NCBI GenBank assembly: GCA_934648845.1
Contig: CAKUFS010000006.1
Location: 1 to 64,000, forward strand
DNA length: 64,000 nucleotides
Reading direction: 5' to 3'
Source: an uncultured Eggerthellaceae bacterium
Lineage (GTDB): Bacteria; Actinomycetota; Coriobacteriia; Coriobacteriales; Eggerthellaceae
Shown: piece after piece, positions 34,978 to 42,207 of the stretch
How positions within the stretch are numbered: the first letter of the stretch is position 1
How the letters are laid out: the number at the start of each line of letters is the position of its first letter
The notes under the pieces: model-generated
Seen by the model: the letters and a program-made list of their open reading frames with translations, nothing else
Told to the model about the DNA's origin: nothing
The model's database searches: none
Made by a program: the position numbers and the translations under genes

Positions 34978-37098
34978 TTACGCGTTCGCACCAGCCTTGC
35001 TGATGATTTCTTCCTGAATGTTCTTCGGAACGGCCTCATAAGAGTCGAACTGCATGGTGTAAGAAGCACGACCCTGCGTACCGGAACGAAGATCAGTTGC
35101 GTAACCGAACATGTTGCTCAGCGGAACCTTCGCGGAAACGATAGCGGCGTTGCCACGCTTGTCCTGGCCCTGAATCAGGCCACGACGCGAGGGGATGTCG
35201 CCCATAACGAAGCCGATGTATTCTTCAGGAGTCTCGACCTCAACCGCCATCATCGGCTCCAAGATCACGGGAGCGCCCTTCTTCAAAGCATCCTTGATAG
35301 CCATGGAACCAGCGATCTTGAACGCTGCTTCAGAAGAGTCAACTTCGTGGTAAGAACCGTCGATCAGCTCAACGCGAACATCTTCAACCGGGTAACCAGC
35401 CAAAACGCCGGAGTTCAAAGCCTCCTGAATACCCTTGTCGATGGAAGGAATGTATTCCTTGGGAACCACGCCGCCAACGATCTTGTTCTCGAAGGAGTAG
35501 CCCTCGCCCGGCTCGGTCGGATACATGTTGATAACAGCATGACCGTACTGACCACGACCACCAGACTGACGAACGAACTTGCCCTCGGCACCCATAACGG
35601 GCTTCGTGGCGGATTCGCGGTAAGCAACCTGGGGTTTACCAACGTTAGCCTCAACCTTGAACTCGCGCAGCAGACGGTCAATGATGATTTCCAGGTGCAA
35701 CTCGCCCATGCCAGCAATGATGGTCTGACCGGTCTCATGGTTGGTGGTCACGCGGAACGTCGGGTCTTCTTCAGCGAGCTTCTGCAAAGCGATGTCCATC
35801 TTCGCCTGCTCAGCCTTGGTCTTGGGCTCAACAGCAATGTCGATAACCGGATCAGCGAACTGCATGGACTCAAGAATGATAGGTGCACCCTCGCTGCACA
35901 GCGTGTCGCCCGTGCCGGTATCCTTCAAGCCAACAACAGCAACGATGTCGCCCGCGGAGCAGTGGTCAATGTCGATACGCTGGTTGGAGTGCATCTGCAG
36001 CAGACGGCCAATGCGCTCTTTCTTGCCGCCCTTGGTGGCGTTGATCACGTAGCTGCCGGAATCCAGCGAGCCGGAATACACACGCAGATAGGTCAGCTTG
36101 CCCACATACGGGTCGGTCATGATCTTGAATGCCAAAGCAGCAAACGGTGCCTTGGGATCGGAAGGACGCTCATCCTCTTCGCCCGTCTCGGGGTTCGTAC
36201 CCTTGATGGGGGGAACATCAACCGGAGAAGGCATGTAGTCAACAACAGCGTCGAGCATTTCCTGAACACCCTTGTTCTTGTAAGCGGAGCCCACGAAAAC
36301 AGGGTTGAGCTTGCATGCAATAACGCCCTTACGGATAGCAGCCTTAATTTCCTCGACGGTAACGTCTTCTTCCATCAGGACTTTCTCCATCAAGTCGTCG
36401 TCGCAGTCGGCGGCAGCATCCAGGAGTTCCTGGTACTTCTCGTCAACCAAGTCAACGAACTCAGCGGGAATCTCGTCCATAGGCTCAGGGTAGGTCATGC
36501 CCTTGTCGTCGGCCTTGAAGTCCCAAGCGGTCTTGGTAACCAGGTCGATAACGCCCCAGAAGTTGTCCTCGGCACCCATGGGGATCTGAGCCGCAACAGC
36601 GTTAGCGCCCAAGCGATCCTTCATGGTCTGAATCGCGTGGAAGTAGTCAGCGCCCACGCGGTCGTACTTGTTGATGAAGGCGATGCGAGGAACGCCATAG
36701 CGCTCGGCCTGACGCCAAACGGTCTCAGACTGAGGCTGAACGCCAGCAACGGCGTCGAACACGGCAACAGCACCGTCAAGAACGCGCAACGAGCGCTCTA
36801 CTTCAGCGGTGAAGTCAACGTGGCCCGGGGTGTCGATGATCTGGAAGCGGTAGGTCTTACCGTCTGCGGCACCACCCGGGTACTTCCAAAAGCAGGTGGT
36901 AGCAGCGGAAGTAATGGTTACGCCGCGCTCCTGCTCCTGAACCATCCAGTCCATGGTAGCAGCGCCATCATGAACTTCGCCGACCTTGTGGGTCTTGCCT
37001 GTGTAGTACAGGATGCGTTCAGTCGTAGTGGTCTTGCCGGCATCGATGTGGGCCATGATGCCAATATTACGAGTATCTTCAAGCGTAGTCTTTGCCAT
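34978..37098 (-). CDS. fusA: translation elongation factor G
   Basis: GTPase that drives translocation and helps ribosome recycling, 706 residues in five domains. G1 AHIDAGKTTTTE is near residue 17, G3 DTPGHVDF follows near 88, and G4 NKYD near 142. The end GRASYTMQFDSYEAVP is typical. It lies in the str order rpsL-rpsG-fusA. Confidence 0.98.
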   Translation of the reverse strand: MAKTTLEDTRNIGIMAHIDAGKTTTTERILYYTGKTHKVGEVHDGAATMDWMVQEQERGVTITSAATTCFWKYPGGAADGKTYRFQIIDTPGHVDFTAEVERSLRVLDGAVAVFDAVAGVQPQSETVWRQAERYGVPRIAFINKYDRVGADYFHAIQTMKDRLGANAVAAQIPMGAEDNFWGVIDLVTKTAWDFKADDKGMTYPEPMDEIPAEFVDLVDEKYQELLDAAADCDDDLMEKVLMEEDVTVEEIKAAIRKGVIACKLNPVFVGSAYKNKGVQEMLDAVVDYMPSPVDVPPIKGTNPETGEEDERPSDPKAPFAALAFKIMTDPYVGKLTYLRVYSGSLDSGSYVINATKGGKKERIGRLLQMHSNQRIDIDHCSAGDIVAVVGLKDTGTGDTLCSEGAPIILESMQFADPVIDIAVEPKTKAEQAKMDIALQKLAEEDPTFRVTTNHETGQTIIAGMGELHLEIIIDRLLREFKVEANVGKPQVAYRESATKPVMGAEGKFVRQSGGRGQYGHAVINMYPTEPGEGYSFENKIVGGVVPKEYIPSIDKGIQEALNSGVLAGYPVEDVRVELIDGSYHEVDSSEAAFKIAGSMAIKDALKKGAPVILEPMMAVEVETPEEYIGFVMGDIPSRRGLIQGQDKRGNAAIVSAKVPLSNMFGYATDLRSGTQGRASYTMQFDSYEAVPKNIQEEIISKAGANA

Positions 37099-37113
37099 GT
37101 TAAGTCACTCGCC

Positions 37114-37584
37114 TTAGAAACGATAGTGGGAGAATGCACGGTTGGATTCAGCCATCTTGTAGGTGTCTTCGCGCTTCTTCACGGCGGCACCGGTGTTGTT
37201 GGCTGCATCCATGATTTCTGCGGCCAGGCGCTCGATCATGGTGTGCTCTTTACGCTTGCGGGAGTAGTCCACCAACCAGCGGATAGCCAGCTGAGTAGAA
37301 CGACGGGAGTTGACCTCCATAGGCACCTGGTAAGTAGCGCCACCAACACGCTTCGGCTTTACTTCCAAGGTGGGGCGAATGTTGTCCATGGCCTTCTTGA
37401 ACACGGTCAGGGCATCTTCGCCAGTCTTTTCCTCAACACGATCAAAAGCGCCATACACAATGCGCTCGGCAAGGGACTTCTTGCCATCAAGCATAACCTT
37501 GTTGATCAGCTGGGAAACAAGACGGTTGTTGTACTTTGCGTCCGGCGTGGTTTCACGACGGACAGCTGCTGCACGACGCGGCAT
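37114..37584 (-). CDS. rpsG: 30S ribosomal protein S7
   Basis: Primary assembly protein of the 30S head, 156 residues; in E. coli it represses the str operon. MPRRAAAVRRETTPDAKYNN and KPKRVGGATYQVPMEVNSRR are diagnostic. The 106-bp spacer to rpsL holds two small hairpins (GGATGC/GCATCC near 37613-37631 and GGAATC/GATTCC near 37643-37659). Confidence 0.98.
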   Translation of the reverse strand: MPRRAAAVRRETTPDAKYNNRLVSQLINKVMLDGKKSLAERIVYGAFDRVEEKTGEDALTVFKKAMDNIRPTLEVKPKRVGGATYQVPMEVNSRRSTQLAIRWLVDYSRKRKEHTMIERLAAEIMDAANNTGAAVKKREDTYKMAESNRAFSHYRF

Positions 37585-37690
37585 AGTAATACCTTTCTCT
37601 CATGCGCGCTTCGGGATGCTTTTTCGCATCCATTAGGCCGCTGGAATCCTTTGATTCCCTGTTGTAATGCGACCCGCGCGACTTACTTCA

Positions 37691-38062
37691 TTATTTGGGG
37701 CGCTTAGCTCCATAACGGCTGCGAGCCTGACGACGCTTATCAACTGCGTTGCAGTCCAAAGCTGCGCGGATGACCTTGTAACGAACACCAGGAAGGTCCT
37801 TTACACGACCGCCGCGGATAAGCACCATGCTGTGCTCCTGCAGGTTGTGGCCAATACCGGGGATATAGGCCGTTACTTCCATTCCGTTTACCAGACGTAC
37901 ACGGCAAACCTTACGAAGAGCGGAGTTCGGCTTCTTGGGGGTAGTGGTGTAAACACGAGTGCACACGCCACGCTTCTGCGGGTTACCCTTCAGTGCCGGG
38001 GTCTTCTTCTTGTCGACCGTCTTCTGGCGTCCTTTACGGACCAGTTGGTTGATAGTAGGCAA
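37691..38062 (-). CDS. rpsL: 30S ribosomal protein S12
   Basis: Decoding-centre protein, 123 residues. TTTPKKPNSALRKVCRVRL has the wild-type KKPNS lysine pair, and PGVRYKVIRAALDCNAV follows with the conserved Lys. A TTG start at 38062 lies behind GAAGGAG. It is first in the str/S10 transcript. Confidence 0.98.
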   Translation of the reverse strand: MPTINQLVRKGRQKTVDKKKTPALKGNPQKRGVCTRVYTTTPKKPNSALRKVCRVRLVNGMEVTAYIPGIGHNLQEHSMVLIRGGRVKDLPGVRYKVIRAALDCNAVDKRRQARSRYGAKRPK

Positions 38063-38112
38063 AGCGATTCTCCTTCTTTTTCACCCAGCAGCTTGATTTC
38101 AAGCCGCTCAAC

Positions 38113-38187
38113 CTTTAGGGACTTCATCCTGAAGCCCTGCCAATAATTTCGAGCTGTGTCTTTTCGCCCTCGTGAGTTAGGCGAAAA
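38113..38187 (-). promoter_or_regulatory. structured leader of rpsL
   Basis: Two stem-loops lie in the rpsL leader: AGGGACTTCA/TGAAGCCCT with a single bulge (about 38117-38138) and TTTTCGCC/GGCGAAAA (38161-38187). They are candidates for ribosomal-protein feedback control. No known leader family was recognised. Confidence 0.45.
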
Positions 38188-38304
38188 CGAGCTCCCTACC
38201 TGCCCTTTTGCGCTTCGTGAGATTTTCGCGCCAGGACATTTTTTCGGGTGCGCTCAGCTGTTGCGCACGCGAAGCAACGTCTTCTCATAAAGACGCGAGG
38301 ATGC

Positions 38305-38333
38305 AATTTAAAGGATAAAATGCAGCTTGTCAA
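38305..38333 (-). promoter_or_regulatory. promoter of the rpsL-rplW operon
   Basis: On the minus strand a perfect TTGACA (38328-38333) and TAAATT (38305-38310) are separated by 17 bases, about 240 bp upstream of rpsL. Confidence 0.75.
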
Positions 38334-38680
38334 ACGCCACGCGCCCGGGCGTGTCTATATCCCCATTTTCTGCACATTTGGAAGGAGAAGGCGGAAGACG
38401 GGCTGCGAGCTTCAGGCGACGCGGCAAGCACGGGACCCGCGAAAAGGAGGGGCGCAGACGGAAGACGGGCCGCGAGCACTCCTGACGCACCGAAAGCGGC
38501 CTGCGCACGCGAAGGCAGCAAGCGCGATCAAAAAACAGGACGAGCAAGGCGAATGGGTGCGGACACAACCGCCCCCACCCGCACGCAGACGCAGCCGCTT
38601 CGATCCGCAGGGCACCACCGCGCGCCCGCACGTAGCTAATTCGACCCGCAGGATACCACCGCGCCACCGCCCTCCTAGAA
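38334..38680. other. GC-rich gap with degenerate direct repeats
   Basis: No convincing gene. Two pairs of imperfect direct repeats are visible: CGGAAGACGGGCTGCGAGC near 38393 and its near copy (18 of 19 bases) near 38459, and CCGCAGGGCACCACCGCGC near 38609 with a degenerate copy near 38646. The region may be decayed or rapidly evolving spacer DNA. Confidence 0.45.
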
Positions 38681-38716
38681 AGAAAATCGCCCCCGGGCGC
38701 AAACCCAAGGACGATT
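38681..38716 (-). terminator. intrinsic terminator after rpmE
   Basis: An 8-bp outer stem with one G-U pair (AATCGTCC/GGGCGATT on the minus strand) and an inner GGG/CCC pair is followed by TTTCTTTC. It lies about 27 bp after the rpmE stop. Confidence 0.7.
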
Positions 38717-38742
38717 CCAGATGCAAGATTGTCTGTCGAGAT

Positions 38743-39159
38743 TTACTCGGCAGCAACTTCCTCTGCCGGCGCAGCCTCTTCAGCAGGAGCAGCTTCTTCA
38801 GCAACAGCCTGCTCGGCAGCCTTAGCGGCGTAAGCAGCAGCACGCTCTGCCTTAGCAGCAGCCTTAGCCTCACGCTCGGCCTTCTTTGCAGCCTCAAGTT
38901 CAGCAGCCTTTGCAGCCTTCTCTGCCTTCTTTGCAGCCTCACGCTGAGCAACCATATCCTTTGCAGAACCGAACTTGTCGGCAAAGCGCTGGACGCGTCC
39001 ACCGGTGTCGATGAGCTTCTGCGTACCCGTGAAGAACGGATGGCAGGCGCTGCAGATATCAACCCTGAGTTCAGACTTGGTGGAACGGGTGACGAACGTG
39101 TTTCCGCAGGTGCAGCGAACGGTGCACTCCACGTAATCCGGATGAATTCCTTGCTTCAT
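38743..39159 (-). CDS. rpmE: 50S ribosomal protein L31 with long Ala/Glu/Lys tail
   Basis: Residues 1 to about 70 are a zinc-type L31: MKQGIHPDYVECTVRCTCGN with cysteines at 16, 18, 36 and 39, and HPFFTGTQKLIDTGGRVQRF. Usual L31 is 65-90 residues; this one has 138 because of a helical tail of about 65 residues made almost only of Ala, Lys, Glu and Arg, ending in Ala/Glu/Pro repeats. The tail is probably a mobile charged helix at the ribosome surface; its role is unknown. Confidence 0.95.
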   Translation of the reverse strand: MKQGIHPDYVECTVRCTCGNTFVTRSTKSELRVDICSACHPFFTGTQKLIDTGGRVQRFADKFGSAKDMVAQREAAKKAEKAAKAAELEAAKKAEREAKAAAKAERAAAYAAKAAEQAVAEEAAPAEEAAPAEEVAAE

Positions 39160-39348
39160 TTTTGGTTCTCCTTAATGCCTTGGTTTCCGACCAAAGCTAG
39201 ACATAAGCCTTGATACTTTATCACATTTTTCTCGAATAGCAAGCGTTTTGTTTTGCGGGAAGGGAAAAGGAGGTCGCGGGAGCTCCAGAGCAAAACGGCG
39301 AGTACCCCTGATTTCCTTCCCACAGCAACCATACATGAGAAAATAGTA

Positions 39349-39379
39349 TTGACTTGCACGTTGTGTGCAGATTTATGAT
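39349..39379 (+). promoter_or_regulatory. MerR-type promoter with 19-bp spacer and operator
   Basis: TTGACT (-35, 39349-39354) and TATGAT (-10, 39374-39379) are separated by 19 bases, the long spacing that MerR regulators correct by twisting DNA. The spacer contains a perfect dyad TGCAC/GTGCA (39355-39369). The MerR gene starts 24 bp downstream, so autoregulation of the operon is inferred. Confidence 0.8.
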
Positions 39380-39402
39380 ATTCGCAATGAAGGAGGCAGG
39401 AA

Positions 39403-40188
39403 ATGAAGAAGCTCAGCGAGGTGTGCAAAATCACGGGTCTTTCCCGGCGCGCACTTCAAGGATACGATCAAATGGGGCTTCTATCACCAACTGCGAAGAC
39501 CGAGGCCGGCTACTGGCTCTACGATGACGAAGCCATTAAAAAGCTCATCGTTATCAAAATCTTCACCGAAGCGGGATATACGCGCGAACACGTCAAGGAG
39601 CTTCTGGACGCCCCTGTTATCAACCTTGCGAACGAATATGACTTGCTCGTATCCGCCCTGCGCGAAGAGCAACGGCATATCGAAGGCATCATACGGACCA
39701 TCAGGCTCTTCAAAATCGAAAGTCAACTATCAGACTCGGCCCGCACGGCCTTGCAGGAAATTGATTCCCTAGTAGCTTACGGACAACGAGATTTCTCCAC
39801 ATGCTTTGGCTCCCTTGTATCAGAGGCTTCAAAACTCGATAGCGAGCTCGATGCGCACGAGATGGAGATGTTCATGCTGTTCTGGTACAGTCTGATAGTC
39901 GTTGGTCTTGTTACGAAGCGGAACGACGAAGATGCCACCGGCAACGCTATTTCGGAATGTTTCAATCATTTTCAGAACATGATTTCCTCCTTCGACAAGG
40001 AATCGGAGGCCGAAATTGAAGAAGTTGAATATCGCGAGATGTTCGCTGATTTCGTAAGCGGCCTTGTATCACAGAACGACACTTCCAACGCATTTGAAGA
40101 AATGTGCGGCAGCGGATCGAAAGAGCACGTAATCAAGGCTGTACATACCTGGTGCAAGGAATCCAAGGAGACACGGAATGGACAATGA
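39403..40188 (+). CDS. MerR-family transcriptional regulator
   Basis: A 261-residue regulator. Residues 1-70 form a MerR winged helix-turn-helix (LSEVCKITGLSRRALQGYDQMGLL, then GYWLYDDEAIKKL). A coiled-coil segment follows (about 75-125). The C-terminal 130 residues form an effector domain I do not recognise, with a hydrophobic patch MEMFMLFWYSLIVVGLV near 150-166. The ATG has AAGGAGG upstream. It heads a five-gene operon behind a 19-bp-spacer promoter and its end overlaps the next gene by 11 bp. Confidence 0.9.
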   Translation: MKKLSEVCKITGLSRRALQGYDQMGLLSPTAKTEAGYWLYDDEAIKKLIVIKIFTEAGYTREHVKELLDAPVINLANEYDLLVSALREEQRHIEGIIRTIRLFKIESQLSDSARTALQEIDSLVAYGQRDFSTCFGSLVSEASKLDSELDAHEMEMFMLFWYSLIVVGLVTKRNDEDATGNAISECFNHFQNMISSFDKESEAEIEEVEYREMFADFVSGLVSQNDTSNAFEEMCGSGSKEHVIKAVHTWCKESKETRNGQ

Positions 40189-40636
40189 ACTCGCGGCACC
40201 CGCGAGCATCGGAAGCATACTGAACAAGACACCTGACCCCACACGCATATCCGATCAAGTCAGCTATTTCTTCATCAAGAACGTCAAACGTTGGATGGAG
40301 TGCCCCTTATGCGGAGAAGAGATGCACTTCAATAAAACAACGGAAACATGGGAGTGCGAGTCCGGCGACTTCTTGCTTCCGGAAAAAGATTTTCTAGACG
40401 GCTACGTGTTCTGGTTCTGCGACCAATGCGGATGTTTTCTGAACGTCCAGGAAGGGTTCGCCGCAGACACTGGGCACTGGACTTGCACGGAATGCGGATT
40501 CGAGAACAACGTAACCGAAGAAAATCTGGTGGGCACTTGTCGCGAGTGCGGCAGGTTGCTGGACAATCCCGATGCAAGCCTTTGTCCCGACTGCAACGAA
40601 GCTTGGATAGCCGCTCATCCCGAGGCCGCCCAATGA
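40178..40636 (+). CDS. multi-zinc-ribbon protein
   Basis: A 152-residue protein with five CxxC pairs: CPLC, CDQC, CTEC, CREC and CPDC. They suggest two or three zinc ribbons in series. The stretch FWFCDQCGCFLNVQEGF followed by WTCTECGFENN resembles a zinc-ribbon module found in small proteins of Gram-positive bacteria. No enzyme domain is visible, so it may bind nucleic acid or protein. Start and stop overlap both neighbours (11 bp with merR, 4 bp with the next gene). Confidence 0.75.
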   Translation: MDNELAAPASIGSILNKTPDPTRISDQVSYFFIKNVKRWMECPLCGEEMHFNKTTETWECESGDFLLPEKDFLDGYVFWFCDQCGCFLNVQEGFAADTGHWTCTECGFENNVTEENLVGTCRECGRLLDNPDASLCPDCNEAWIAAHPEAAQ

Positions 40637-41082
40637 AGGCGATTTCGCTGAAATGCCCCGAATGCTCTGCCTCGCTTAGTGTGAAAGAAGGGCGCGACCA
40701 GCTGTTTTGCCAATACTGCGGGGCAAAAATCGTTCTGCAAAACGAAAACGAGCGCATATACCGTCGCATCGACGAAGCCGATGTCAAGCGATCAGAGACC
40801 GAGCGCCTCATTCGCTTGAAAGAGCTTGAAATGGAAGCCGCCAAAAGAGAAGACGAAAAGGCCTCCAAACGCCTGAAAGTCAAAATATCGCTGGCTTTGC
40901 TGGTGGCAGGCATCGCCATGGCGGTCTTTGGAAACGTTCTAGGCGAAGCGTCCGGAAACCCGGACTCAAGCTTCTACGCAATGTCGGTCATCGGCCTCAT
41001 GCTCATGATGGGCGCAGGATACATTTGGTTGTTCGGCGCATGCAGCGACGATGACAAAAAGAGCAAGAAAAGGAAGGGCTGA
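40633..41082 (+). CDS. zinc-ribbon membrane protein
   Basis: A 149-residue protein: an N-terminal zinc ribbon (CPEC at 8-11 and CQYC near 26-29), a charged helical linker, two membrane helices (about 85-103 and 113-131) and a Lys-rich C-terminal end. The ATG overlaps the previous stop (ATGA). A longer upstream frame is not used because it overlaps most of the previous gene. A membrane anchor or sensor role in the operon is inference. Confidence 0.75.
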   Translation: MKAISLKCPECSASLSVKEGRDQLFCQYCGAKIVLQNENERIYRRIDEADVKRSETERLIRLKELEMEAAKREDEKASKRLKVKISLALLVAGIAMAVFGNVLGEASGNPDSSFYAMSVIGLMLMMGAGYIWLFGACSDDDKKSKKRKG

Positions 41083-41094
41083 CGGGAGGGCTCC

Positions 41095-42207
41095 TTGCTT
41101 GCCAGCAGGTTTTACACCTATCATACGCGTAAAACCAAATGCAAAACGATTAGCGTTTCACAAGCGGTGGTTCGAATGAGTTACGTCATAGGGTCTTTCA
41201 ACATTCAGAAGCTGAACTTCGTCTCAACTGAAGAGACGAAAAAGAACTTCGCGCGCATTGCCCAAATCATCAAAGATGAAAAATTCGATGCTATCGCCAT
41301 CCAAGAGGTCTGTTCAGAATCCGCTTTAGAACGGATTCGCGGCTATCTTGGCCCTTCCTGGGATGCTGAATATCGGGAGACAGACAAGACGCTCGGCAAT
41401 TCCTCTGCGCAAAGCGAGGGCTACGCCTTCATCTGGAACAACAAGCGACTAAGGCTCGTGAAGGGACCTAAAGGAGACACGGCCCTAAGCAGCGCTCAGA
41501 CAATGAACGGGTACTCGATCGGCAGGGATAACACTGGCGCATTTATCCACAAGGGCTCGCTTGTTCGCCCGCCCATGGTGGTAAGGCTCACCCCATCGGG
41601 ATTGCCCGGCGGTGCGCCCTTCGAACTTCGGCTGATTAACACCCATATCGCCTTCAACTCGCCCTCTATCTGCGCCGATAAATACGGACAGAAAGAACTC
41701 AGGTTAATGGAGTTCGAAACTTTAGCGAAAGAGATATACCGCAAAGTCTCAATGAAGCGTTATGGGACCAACATGCCCTCGTACACCGTCCTAATGGGAG
41801 ACTATAACCTTTGCCTTGCAGGGGAATCCGGCATGAACGTCCCCGAGTTCACTTACTTCGCCGAAAACAGAACATTACGAACCGTTCAGCGCGACAAGAC
41901 GTCCTTGAAGCAAGTGCAAGAATCGTACTCCTACCAGAATCTTAACGAGGAGCACGACAGCGATACCATGGACGAATCGGGCACAGATATCTACTCGCAA
42001 AACTACGACCACTTCTCATATGACAGCGATTACGAAACCAACCAGGGCATTTCGTTTTTAGCCGCACGCGTTGAACCACTTGCCAGCACGCGCGAGGCAC
42101 TGGAACAATACCGCAAGGAAGTATCGGACCACGTCCCAATCAAGCTAGTCGTGGAGCTTAAATCAGGAATAAGGAGCCTCTCATGGAGTACACACAAGAA
42201 CAGCTGA
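41095..42207 (+). CDS. endonuclease/exonuclease/phosphatase-family protein
   Basis: A 370-residue protein of the metal-dependent DNase I/exonuclease III/inositol phosphatase fold. The catalytic series is complete: SFNIQKLNF (Asn), AIQEV (Glu), LINTHIAF (His), LMGDYNLCL (Asp-x-Asn) and the terminal SDHVPI. It could act on nucleic acid or phosphoester headgroups. TTG 41095 has GGGAGG five bases upstream; ATG 41176 just before the domain is the alternative. It lies 12 bp after the membrane protein and overlaps the next gene by 25 bp. Confidence 0.85.
   Translation: MLASRFYTYHTRKTKCKTISVSQAVVRMSYVIGSFNIQKLNFVSTEETKKNFARIAQIIKDEKFDAIAIQEVCSESALERIRGYLGPSWDAEYRETDKTLGNSSAQSEGYAFIWNNKRLRLVKGPKGDTALSSAQTMNGYSIGRDNTGAFIHKGSLVRPPMVVRLTPSGLPGGAPFELRLINTHIAFNSPSICADKYGQKELRLMEFETLAKEIYRKVSMKRYGTNMPSYTVLMGDYNLCLAGESGMNVPEFTYFAENRTLRTVQRDKTSLKQVQESYSYQNLNEEHDSDTMDESGTDIYSQNYDHFSYDSDYETNQGISFLAARVEPLASTREALEQYRKEVSDHVPIKLVVELKSGIRSLSWSTHKNS

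Noticed and set aside
35347..37707. 786-residue open frame on the plus strand opposite fusA
   Set aside because: Antisense to a definite EF-G gene; no recognisable domain, only a mirror of codon bias.
38248..39213. 321-residue plus-strand frame across the rpmE region
   Set aside because: It is antisense to rpmE and its first half is the GC-rich repeat gap; the composition is not protein-like.
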